Assembly (NCBI GenBank): GCA_905479665.1
Contig: CAJQNM010000271.1
Span: 1 to 5,811 of the forward strand
Length of the DNA stretch: 5,811 nucleotides
Direction: 5' to 3'
Source: an uncultured Saprospiraceae bacterium
GTDB lineage: Bacteria; Bacteroidota; Bacteroidia; Chitinophagales; Saprospiraceae
Numbering within the stretch: the first letter of the stretch is position 1; each line of letters opens with the position of its first letter. Below, one piece after another: positions 1 through 5,811 of the stretch. The translations under genes and the position numbers were made by a program. The notes under the pieces are model-generated. The model was not told the origin of the DNA, searched no databases, and saw only the letters and a program-made list of their open reading frames with translations.

Positions 1-821
1 ATCTTAAATTACTCAAAGAGAACAGAATCTGCCCCTGTCGTGCCTGCTCAAGTGCTATTGATCTAGAACTTAAAATTGTAGCACATTCTGGAACGTTGCA
101 ATTTCTGGAAGTTCAAAACAATCGAAAACCCTTCGGTGAAGCCGTCATTCAAGCGCATCGTTTACTTAAAAATTCAATCGATAGCGATAATTATGTACTG
201 GTCAGTAAAGACCTCGCTTCCGAAATAAAACTATCTGCCGACTATGAAAGCTCACTATTTCACTTTCGACAAGGCGTAGACACCTACGACGATAAAGACG
301 TCTATTATCTATTTTCTGAAATTGCCGTGGATAAACTACGCTTAAAACCACATCAAGAGGGGCATACCGTGACGCTTGATAGAGCACCTAATCTTATTTT
401 GGAGCGTAATTATCCCGTAAATGCGGCTAGACTTCTCGAAAGAATCACAAATTATAAATACAGGCATCTATGGGCCGCTGGAGCAGATGAAATTCACTAT
501 AATACGAATGAAGTCACACGTGCAGGTACATCACATATGTGCGTCGTGGGTGATCAGCACTTAGATTTTAAAGTAAAGACTAAAATAAACGAACATGGAG
601 ATCTTGTCTACGGGGAAGAAACCACGAGTCCACCACCAGTAGATCGAATGTACCAATTCTTCAACATTACGGCTATTTCCGAGGAAGAATCAAAATTAAA
701 AGTAGAGATCTATTGGGAGGCGAAATCCATCTTTAAGAAATTGATTTTACGACTAGTGGCAAAACGAATCTTTCTAAAAAACATAAACGAATCTCTCGAC
801 AAGCTTAGCAATATCTTGTGA
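1..821 (+). CDS. DUF2652 / SRPBCC two-domain protein, 5' end outside window
   Basis: The frame is open from base 3 to the TGA at 819-821 (272 codons) without a stop, so the gene begins left of the window; the TTG at 96 is not a real start. Residues 1-75 match the end of the DUF2652 family as I recall it: a C-P-C-R-A-C cysteine cluster (C10, C12, C15), then a strand with VAHSG, then GEAVIQAHRLLKNSI around residue 47. That last block resembles the G-x-x-VN-x-A-x-RL block of class III nucleotidyl cyclases, to which the family seems distantly related. From about residue 134 (ERNYPV) to the end, the pattern fits an SRPBCC/START-like ligand-binding domain: a helix, several beta strands and a long basic C-terminal helix. 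No signal peptide can be judged. The function is unknown; a cytosolic sensor or signalling role is inference. It converges on the minus-strand operon. In sampled lines its G+C is nearer 40% than the 50-60% of the operon. I am fairly sure of DUF2652, less so of SRPBCC. Confidence 0.8.
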   Translation, partial: LKLLKENRICPCRACSSAIDLELKIVAHSGTLQFLEVQNNRKPFGEAVIQAHRLLKNSIDSDNYVLVSKDLASEIKLSADYESSLFHFRQGVDTYDDKDVYYLFSEIAVDKLRLKPHQEGHTVTLDRAPNLILERNYPVNAARLLERITNYKYRHLWAAGADEIHYNTNEVTRAGTSHMCVVGDQHLDFKVKTKINEHGDLVYGEETTSPPPVDRMYQFFNITAISEEESKLKVEIYWEAKSIFKKLILRLVAKRIFLKNINESLDKLSNIL

Positions 822-902
822 TCAGGAGCTGGCATATTGTGATTAAATCCCTCCCTCTTGCAACAAGGCAAAAATAGTGTCCATAATGTGATTCCCTGTA
901 TT

Positions 903-2771
903 TTAGTGCCTGGGTGATTTTCTTGGTTGCAAGTCGCCTTGTAAATCGATCGGAAGTTCACGAAAAGGATCCATCACAGCATCCAGGACTAAGGCGATCG
1001 CGGATCTTGGTAGGGCAGATTGCAACGCTGTCCCTGGGCCCAACATGTCGACCACCGCTTTACGAGCCGCTACATCATTTTCGGCTCCCTGCCACTGATT
1101 TATTATTTTGATCAGCACTTCTCCAGTTACCTCACCCTCCCCTTCAATACGTATTTCTTGTCCCGAAAAATCATTGATGTTACCAATCAGTCTAGTCAAA
1201 GTCATGGTAGAATCGGGATAGAACCAGGTACGGTTTGCCCATTTATAGGGCTCACCCTTGCCACGCAAGACACCACAGGCCCCCATCCTTTGCAGTGCCG
1301 CAAATTGAGGATGCACTGGGGAAATGTCGTATGATGGAATGAGGTAGCCCTTTTGCTCCAGAAGATTTTGCTGGATCTCGCGTACAGGCAATGCAGCAGG
1401 AGCCAGCCCTGTCTTCGCCGCCATCGCCGCCGTGATTCCAGCCACTTGTCCAATCTGCAGAATAACCGGTTGCAGCCTGGTCGAACCATTCGCAATATTG
1501 GATACGGAGAGGGCCTTGTCGGCCATCAACAAGGCATCGTGATCTACTGGAATGATCGACCCTAGTGGAATCGAGAAAGAGGGCACCATGGGAAAATCAA
1601 TCTCGGGGGCATCCTCATTTTCTGCATGATGGTGATCGATGGGATAGTCGCCCACCGCAATTCCGGTTCGATACAAATTATTCTGATAGGGTTGCAGTAT
1701 TTCATTTACAGTCATGAAGACCTCACCTTTTATTCTTCGCCCTTCACGGTGGTAGGGCATGTATGGCAGGAGATCTTCCGTGACATATTCGTCATCTGCC
1801 AAACCTAAATTTGTATAGCCTAATTCATTCTGAATAAAATATATAAACTGCAGAGTTTTTAGTTTTGCTTCGGTATAATATTGCTCACGCTCTTGCTCCG
1901 TCGCGACGACGAGATCTGCGTAATAGTCATTGCCTTGCAATGGCCAGTTAATCAAATATTTATTATTTGGCAATTGCGCATAATTGAGCATCGTCTCACA
2001 AGGATGCACCTGCATTTCTGCATCATGGCAAAGGGAATCACATGCACAAAGAAATATCGTCGGATCGTAGTTTTTCGGTTTCGCCAGTTGATGTGCTCCC
2101 CGTCTACCGTAGTCTTTCACAATTGCGGTATAGGTGAAGTCCTGAATAATCGTGTTGCCTTCAGAAGGAGCCATGGATTCACCGGTTAGTACTGCTGCAT
2201 CCATGCCGTAGGTAAAGTGACAACCTACCGAGGCAGCTACATCCCCGAGGTCTGTTCCATCGACAAGGATTTTCGCTTCTACTTGCAAGGTTCCTTCCGG
2301 TGTAGAAATGGAAACTGCCCAACGTTCATCCTGATACGACAACTTCGCTAATTCCCAATTGGATTTTAATCTCACATCGAGCGTTGATTCTTCAGCTGCC
2401 ATTTTCGCCAGCACCTGGGCGCCGACGTGCGGCTCAAACTGGGTGAGACTCACCCAGCCAGTCAATAAAGAATCTGCCCCTCCATAGTGAGCGCGGAGGC
2501 CTTCCCGAAATTCACCCCAAATACCTGCTGGCATAAAGTGGTTCCCGTCTATTGCACTTACGCCGGCAGAAGTCAGCATGCCTCCGAGCCAGGGCGTCGG
2601 TTCGACCAAAAGCACATCTGCTCCCATACGAGCTGCCGACAATCCAGCGGCGGTGCCGCCGGTACCACCGCCCAAGATCAAGACATCCGTTTGCAGGATA
2701 TTTTGAGAGAAAGATGAAAGGCCCAGATTCGCTGCCAGATAGAGGACCGCGCATATCCGCTCCAGCCTCAT
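903..2771 (-). CDS. exported FAD-dependent oxidoreductase (FAD_oxidored family)
   Basis: This 622-residue protein ends in TAA. Residues 1-22 look like a Sec signal peptide (basic MRLER, hydrophobic 6-19, small residues before Q23). The Rossmann FAD/NAD-binding loop follows at about 30-57: VLILGGGTGGTAAG, then an acidic E57 ending the second strand. WLGGMLTSAG at 61-70 is typical of the FAD_oxidored family (PF12831), whose members are often mislabelled xanthan lyase. Other family blocks are ILVDGTDLGDVAA (168-180), YMPYHREGRRIKGE (337-350), GIAVGDYPIDHHH (370-382) and NGSTRLQPVILQIGQVAG (428-445), the last completing the flavin site. Residues about 482-605 form a C-terminal extension with S-layer-homology-like patterning. 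Four cysteines lie close together (C242, C244, C248, C258). The ATG lies 3 nt after the ridA TAG, in the same frame, so translational coupling is likely. The substrate is unknown; the operon suggests oxidation of a desulfated sugar or amine. Family assignment is firm, reaction is not. Confidence 0.9.
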   Translation of the reverse strand: MRLERICAVLYLAANLGLSSFSQNILQTDVLILGGGTGGTAAGLSAARMGADVLLVEPTPWLGGMLTSAGVSAIDGNHFMPAGIWGEFREGLRAHYGGADSLLTGWVSLTQFEPHVGAQVLAKMAAEESTLDVRLKSNWELAKLSYQDERWAVSISTPEGTLQVEAKILVDGTDLGDVAASVGCHFTYGMDAAVLTGESMAPSEGNTIIQDFTYTAIVKDYGRRGAHQLAKPKNYDPTIFLCACDSLCHDAEMQVHPCETMLNYAQLPNNKYLINWPLQGNDYYADLVVATEQEREQYYTEAKLKTLQFIYFIQNELGYTNLGLADDEYVTEDLLPYMPYHREGRRIKGEVFMTVNEILQPYQNNLYRTGIAVGDYPIDHHHAENEDAPEIDFPMVPSFSIPLGSIIPVDHDALLMADKALSVSNIANGSTRLQPVILQIGQVAGITAAMAAKTGLAPAALPVREIQQNLLEQKGYLIPSYDISPVHPQFAALQRMGACGVLRGKGEPYKWANRTWFYPDSTMTLTRLIGNINDFSGQEIRIEGEGEVTGEVLIKIINQWQGAENDVAARKAVVDMLGPGTALQSALPRSAIALVLDAVMDPFRELPIDLQGDLQPRKSPRH

Positions 2772-2774
2772 CGT

Positions 2775-3410
2775 CTACTCTATTTCTACAATCACTTCGA
2801 TTTCGACAGCGATGCCACGAGGCAGAGACCCCATGCCTACGGCAGAGCGTGCGTGCTTGCCACGATCGCCAAACACTTCCACCATCAAATCTGAAAAGCC
2901 GTTGATGACCTCGGGTTGATTGCCAAAGTCAGGCGCACAATTCACCATGCCCAATACCTTGACAATGCGCTTGACTCTATTCAAATTACCCAGCTCTGCC
3001 TTCATCGCGGCCAATTGATTTATGGCAGTGAGTCGCGCTGCTGCATACCCTTCTTCGACGCTCAGATTTTCACCAACCTTTCCGGTAATGTATGTGCCAT
3101 CCACTTGTTTGGGTCCCTTTCCTGAAAGAAATAGGACTTTGCCTTCGGTGACCACAGCATTGACGTAGTTGGCAACAGGAGATGATGCCTCGGGCAGTTC
3201 TATCCCCAATTCAACAAGTCTTTTTTCCGGATCGTACATATCTGACACTTGAGATTTCGCGACTTCATTTGACTTTTCGGGAGATGTCGAGCATCCGCAA
3301 AAAAAGAGAATCGCGATAAAGGGAATCCCTAAGAACCCTAATTTGGTTAATAACTTGTTATTATTTCCAAATGGAGTTGTTAGGCGTTCCATAAAATAAA
3401 ATACTTTCAT
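2775..3410 (-). CDS. RidA-family (YjgF/YER057c/UK114) protein with lipoprotein signal
   Basis: RidA proteins are trimeric and hydrolyse reactive enamine/imine intermediates to keto compounds plus ammonia. Residues about 64-211 form the full domain, of the subtype with LGIELP near the start, a SGKGP turn (96-100), an EEGYAAARLTAINQLAAMKAELG helix region (119-141) and VNGFSDLMVEVFG-like helix (about 168-181). The catalytic-type arginine R188 sits in HARSAVGM, and E203 lies in VEIEV exactly 15 residues later; both match E. coli RidA R105 and E120 by spacing. Unusually, about 60 residues precede the domain: a basic/polar start, a hydrophobic stretch (about 25-38) and an FCG-C40 lipobox followed by STSPEKSNE. 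This indicates export and lipidation, although F at -3 is not ideal. M7 is an alternative start; M1 is preferred for its position 3 nt after a mini-ORF stop. The gene lies 42 bp after the sulfatase and 3 bp before the oxidoreductase. Family assignment is firm; location is inferred. Confidence 0.9.
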   Translation of the reverse strand: MKVFYFMERLTTPFGNNNKLLTKLGFLGIPFIAILFFCGCSTSPEKSNEVAKSQVSDMYDPEKRLVELGIELPEASSPVANYVNAVVTEGKVLFLSGKGPKQVDGTYITGKVGENLSVEEGYAAARLTAINQLAAMKAELGNLNRVKRIVKVLGMVNCAPDFGNQPEVINGFSDLMVEVFGDRGKHARSAVGMGSLPRGIAVEIEVIVEIE

Positions 3411-3413
3411 TGT

Positions 3414-3452
3414 CTACTTTTCTATTTCTGGAATATAATAAAACCTAGGCAT
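3414..3452 (-). CDS. possible 12-codon mini-ORF between sulfatase and ridA
   Basis: An ATG directly follows the sulfatase TGA (TGA|ATG). The frame reads MPRFYYIPEIEK and ends in TAG, three bases before the ridA ATG and in the same frame. It could serve only to hand ribosomes on to ridA, or be a chance frame in a short gap. There is no homology to offer. Its last codons (PEIEK-stop) echo the RidA C-terminus (VEIE-stop). Confidence 0.2.
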   Translation of the reverse strand: MPRFYYIPEIEK

Positions 3453-5024
3453 TCACTTTACTGCTCTTAACGCTTCAGGCAATACCTCCTGCATGGTCTG
3501 ATTTTCAGAATCTGTATCTGACCACTCCTCACGCATGCGCACGAGCGTCTCCGTCAGTGCATCAATTGTGCCTCTATAACTCGGATCATCGTAGGCATTG
3601 CGTAACTCATCGGGATCTTTGATTAAGTCGTAAAATTCCCAACCCGGCTCTGTCGTGCTCGTCATGGCACCAGTCGCACTCAGTGGTTGTCCATAAAAAT
3701 AAATCAACTTATAGCGATCCGTTCGGACACCGAAATGTGCGGGCCGCTCGGCGCGATGCAGCCAATATCGATAGTACATTTCATTGCGCCAGTCTGAGTC
3801 TGTTTCTCCTTGGAGATTTTTTCGAAAGCTGCTGCCATCGACAAAATCAGGTTTTGCAATTCCTGCATAGTCGGCAAACAAGGCAGGAAAATCGATATTC
3901 AATACCATATCATCTGCTCTAGTGCCTGCCTGGATTTCAAGAGGATAGCGAATCACAAAAGGCATGCGCAAGGCCTCTTCATACATCATGCGCTTATCAA
4001 ACATACCGTGCTCGCCCAGAAAATATCCTTGATCGGCCGTATAAATAACGACCGTGTTTTCTGCCAGTCCGGCTTCATCTAGATGGTCAAGTAACCTTCC
4101 AATATTTTCGTCGATCGCTGCTCCAGACCGTAGAAAATCTCTCACGAATTTTTGGTATATCTTTTTGCGTGCCGCAATGCTATCAAGGCCATCCAGATCA
4201 AAAGGCAAACCGGGGTAGCGCTGATATTCCTTGTTTTGAGAGGCACGCACCCACCGCTCACCAAGTATCCAGAGTTTTTGCCCGAGAAAAGTTCGGCCGT
4301 TGGTTTCCGGCGAAAAGTCATAGAGCGATTCCGGTTCTGGAAATTCCACGTCATCATATGCGTGCTCCAATCGTTCGGGATAGTCAAACGGCTCATGGGT
4401 CGCCTTAAAGTGAGTCATCAGGAAAAATGGCTCTTCAGAGTCTCGATCCTTGAGCCACTCTAGTGACAAATCAGTGATCACATCTGCCGAAAACCCGTCG
4501 TAGGTCTTGCCGCCCTCGCTCCAATTGTCACGTGTGCGCAAAATCGGATCATAATATCTCCCTTGCCCTGGCAAAACCTCCCAGTGATCAAAACCACCCG
4601 GCTGCGCCTTGAGATGCCACTTGCCAATGATGGCCGTCTCATAACCCGTTTTCTGTAGCGCTCCGGCAATGGTAGGAGTACCTGTGTGCAAGGAATCACT
4701 CAGGGTGTACACTCCATTTTTATGGCTGTACTGTCCCGTCAGAATAGATGCTCGACTTGGCACGCAAATAGAGTTTGTACAAAATACATTGTCGAGGACC
4801 ATCCCTTCATTTGCCAACCGCTGGATATGTTTATTGCGGACATAGTCAGCCAGCACTCCTCCATAAATACCCCACGCCTGCGAAGTATGGTCATCCGACA
4901 TGATGAATGGGATGTTTGGCCTTTTGGTAGAATCTGCGGCTGATCCGTCATCACAACCGACGAGTATTGAGATCACACAAGTGAATAATAAAATTATGGA
5001 GTAATTAAATTTTAATCGTCTCAT
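3453..5024 (-). CDS. family S1 (type I) sulfatase, lipoprotein
   Basis: It hydrolyses sulfate esters, most likely on a glycan, at the cell envelope. The 523-residue length is normal for the family. Residues 1-23 are a lipoprotein signal (basic MRRLK, hydrophobic 9-22, lipobox LVG-C24, then DDGS). Catalytic features visible are the metal-binding D44-D45 (MSDDH), the C-x-P-S-R motif C87-V-P-S-R91 whose cysteine becomes formylglycine, K135 and H137 in GKWHLK, H210 in ATHEP, the metal-binding D331-Q332 in TADQGYFLGEHG, and K344 in FDKR. Gln rather than Asn after D331, with the GEHGMFDKR block, recalls N-acetylglucosamine-6-O-type and heparan-type S1 enzymes, but the exact subfamily is a guess. 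A cysteine-type site implies an anSME-like maturase encoded elsewhere. The ATG at 5024 is required for the signal peptide; no Shine-Dalgarno is visible, as is common in Bacteroidota. It is the first gene of the operon, and its TGA abuts the ATG of a 12-codon mini-ORF. Confidence 0.95.
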   Translation of the reverse strand: MRRLKFNYSIILLFTCVISILVGCDDGSAADSTKRPNIPFIMSDDHTSQAWGIYGGVLADYVRNKHIQRLANEGMVLDNVFCTNSICVPSRASILTGQYSHKNGVYTLSDSLHTGTPTIAGALQKTGYETAIIGKWHLKAQPGGFDHWEVLPGQGRYYDPILRTRDNWSEGGKTYDGFSADVITDLSLEWLKDRDSEEPFFLMTHFKATHEPFDYPERLEHAYDDVEFPEPESLYDFSPETNGRTFLGQKLWILGERWVRASQNKEYQRYPGLPFDLDGLDSIAARKKIYQKFVRDFLRSGAAIDENIGRLLDHLDEAGLAENTVVIYTADQGYFLGEHGMFDKRMMYEEALRMPFVIRYPLEIQAGTRADDMVLNIDFPALFADYAGIAKPDFVDGSSFRKNLQGETDSDWRNEMYYRYWLHRAERPAHFGVRTDRYKLIYFYGQPLSATGAMTSTTEPGWEFYDLIKDPDELRNAYDDPSYRGTIDALTETLVRMREEWSDTDSENQTMQEVLPEALRAVK

Positions 5025-5101
5025 AGGGATTATTGGCTGTTCATTGAGCTAAGTTTCTGCATCAATATTAGTGAATTCAGGCTACCACACCCTAGATTCC
5101 C

Positions 5102-5120
5102 GCCAGAGGCAGCCAGAGGC
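5102..5120. repeat. short direct repeat, 2 x GCCAGAGGC
   Basis: Two 9-bp copies of GCCAGAGGC lie head to tail with one A between them, followed at once by the GC-rich palindrome GCCGGC. The local composition is much richer in G+C than the AT-rich DNA nearer the sulfatase start. Function is unknown; it may mark the edge of the repeat-derived DNA. Confidence 0.5.
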
Positions 5121-5135
5121 CGGCAGGCCCCAAAC

Positions 5136-5158
5136 CGGTCGGGACAGAGTCTCGACCG
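5136..5158. other. 10-bp stem hairpin, 3-nt loop
   Basis: CGGTCGGGAC pairs with GTCTCGACCG across an AGA loop. All ten pairs form if one G-U wobble (5142:5152) is allowed on the plus strand. No T run follows on either strand, so it is not a typical intrinsic terminator. Its halves resemble modules inside the neighbouring 346-bp repeat (GGTCGG-CACAGAGTCTCGAC at 5334-5353), so it is probably a relic or edge of the same repeat family. Confidence 0.6.
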
Positions 5159-5162
5159 AAGC

Positions 5163-5508
5163 GAACTATTGATTAGGAATCTTCGAGGCCCAAATCAATT
5201 CAGGTTTTCTGGAAGCAAGCCGTGACCAAATCAATAGATCCCTCCACTCCTCTTCGCTGCGGTCGGGATGGGAAAGTTGGTGGAAATAGATTTGTCGGTG
5301 ACTCTCCCCGCACCCTTCCCATACCTCCACTCCGGTCGGCACAGAGTCTCGACATTTCCATAGGCTCTTGGGCACAATCAAATGCATGATGATACATCAG
5401 ATGTTCCTAATCTGGAGTTACGGAGCGGCATGCCTCACCCCCTTCCCATCTCGACCGTAGTGAACCCGATAGGGTGAGCGGAGTGGAGCTTGCCGACCTT
5501 TGGTGGGA
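5163..5508. repeat. 346-bp tandem direct repeat, copy 1
   Basis: The block starting GAACTATTG recurs at exactly +346 bp. Over the 303 bp that can be compared with copy 2, I count 7 mismatches: three near the start, one at 5251, two near 5329-5334 and one near 5348. The identity is about 98%, which points to recent duplication or gene conversion. Inside are the inverted arms described in the next entry, small hairpins (TGATG-ATA-CATCA at 5387-5399; CAGAT/ATCTG at 5398-5414) and a repeated CTTCCCAT / CTCCACTCC vocabulary. Both strands carry open frames of 65-81 codons, but several overlap and none has a credible start signal or known family, so I treat the unit as non-coding. Confidence 0.9.
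5242..5488. repeat. inverted arms within copy 1 (long stem with bulged hairpin)
   Basis: The left arm is 5242-5274 and the right arm 5443-5488. 5254-5274 pairs with 5443-5463 over 21 positions, with three non-Watson-Crick pairs, all G opposite T on the plus strand, that is G-U wobbles in RNA. 5242-5253 pairs with 5477-5488 at 11 of 12 positions (12 of 12 using copy 2's left arm). The 13 extra bases in the right arm (5464-5476) contain their own hairpin, ACCC-GATA-GGGT. The loop between the arms is 168 nt. It could be a MITE-like element, a structured RNA, or a nested intergenic repeat. Confidence 0.65.
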
Positions 5509-5811
5509 GAACTATTGGATTGGAATCTTCGAGGCCCAAATCAATTCAGGTTTTCTGGAAGCAAGCCGTGACCAAATCAATAGATCCCTCCACTCCGCTT
5601 CGCTGCGGTCGGGATGGGAAAGTTGGTGGAAATAGATTTGTCGGTGACTCTCCCCGCACCCTTCCCATACCTCCACACCCGTCGGCACAGAGACTCGACA
5701 TTTCCATAGGCTCTTGGGCACAATCAAATGCATGATGATACATCAGATGTTCCTAATCTGGAGTTACGGAGCGGCATGCCTCACCCCCTTCCCATCTCGA
5801 CCGTAGTGAAC
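5509..5811. repeat. 346-bp tandem direct repeat, copy 2, cut by window end
   Basis: This is the second unit, 303 bp visible and about 98% identical to copy 1. The last visible base corresponds to 5465 of copy 1, so the closing 43 bp lie outside and further copies may follow. Its left arm (5588-5620) has G where copy 1 has T at 5251, restoring full complementarity to AGCGGAGTGGAG at 5477-5488. It could therefore pair with the right arm of copy 1 or with its own right arm beyond the edge. Confidence 0.9.

Larger units (their letters stand above)
5025..5162. other. leader region upstream of the sulfatase operon, no gene
   Basis: This should hold the operon promoter and 5' leader. On the minus strand, TAATATTG (5063-5070) is one mismatch from the Bacteroidota -7 consensus TAnnTTTG, but no TTG sits at the expected -33 distance, so no promoter is called. 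A small direct repeat and a strong hairpin are listed separately. Nothing protein-coding is seen. Confidence 0.5.

Noticed and set aside
96..98. TTG at 96 as start of the first gene
   Set aside because: The frame is open upstream to the window edge and the upstream codons encode family-typical residues, including the cysteine cluster.
822..902. Possible bidirectional terminator between the convergent genes
   Set aside because: The best stem is CTTG-CAA-CAAG (4 bp) followed by a few A residues; it is too weak to call.
2552..2905. 117-codon plus-strand frame across the ridA/oxidoreductase junction
   Set aside because: It is antisense to two well-supported genes and shows no recognisable domain.
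5166..5387. 73-codon minus-strand frame, repeated at 5512-5733 with three or so residue changes
   Set aside because: It is kept open simply because the two units are about 98% identical; other frames on both strands are open over the same DNA, there is no ribosome site, and the few changes show no synonymous bias.
5490..5735. 81-codon plus-strand frame spanning the junction and copy 2
   Set aside because: The matching frame in copy 1 is interrupted by stops at its start (TGATTAG), and it overlaps the minus-strand frames in repeat DNA.
5163..5811. CRISPR array or IS element
   Set aside because: The period of 346 bp with no short repeat/spacer pattern excludes CRISPR, and no transposase frame or motif is present.

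Overview
The window looks like part of a Bacteroidota chromosome, probably a polysaccharide-degrading environmental or marine lineage. The evidence is a DUF2652-type protein (a family I know mainly from this phylum), lipoprotein-type export of catabolic enzymes, an S1 sulfatase with a flavoprotein, and start codons without clear Shine-Dalgarno sequences. The species cannot be told from this sequence.

Layout: (1) bases 1-821, plus strand: the 3' part of a gene whose frame runs off the left edge. It encodes the end of a DUF2652 (cyclase-like) domain followed by a probable SRPBCC/START-like domain. (2) bases 822-902: a short convergent gap with no convincing terminator. (3) bases 903-5024, minus strand: a tight three-gene operon, read right to left as sulfatase (lipoprotein), RidA-family protein (lipoprotein signal), then FAD-dependent oxidoreductase (Sec-type signal). 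The gaps are 42 bp and 3 bp. The 42-bp gap holds a 12-codon mini-ORF whose end closely resembles the ridA/oxidoreductase junction. (4) bases 5025-5811: about 790 bp with no credible gene. It holds an operon leader with a strong hairpin, then a tandem direct repeat of 346-bp period, with copy 1 complete and copy 2 cut by the window edge. Each unit contains inverted arms able to form a long RNA-type stem.

Working model (inference): all three operon products appear to be exported. The sulfatase would remove sulfate from a sulfated, possibly amino-bearing, glycan or small molecule. The flavoenzyme would oxidise the product. The RidA protein would hydrolyse a reactive imine or enamine, the role of cytosolic RidA next to FAD amine oxidases. 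An envelope-located sulfatase/RidA/flavoprotein set is the most interesting functional idea here. The modular repeat with GU-compatible stem differences is the most interesting non-coding one.
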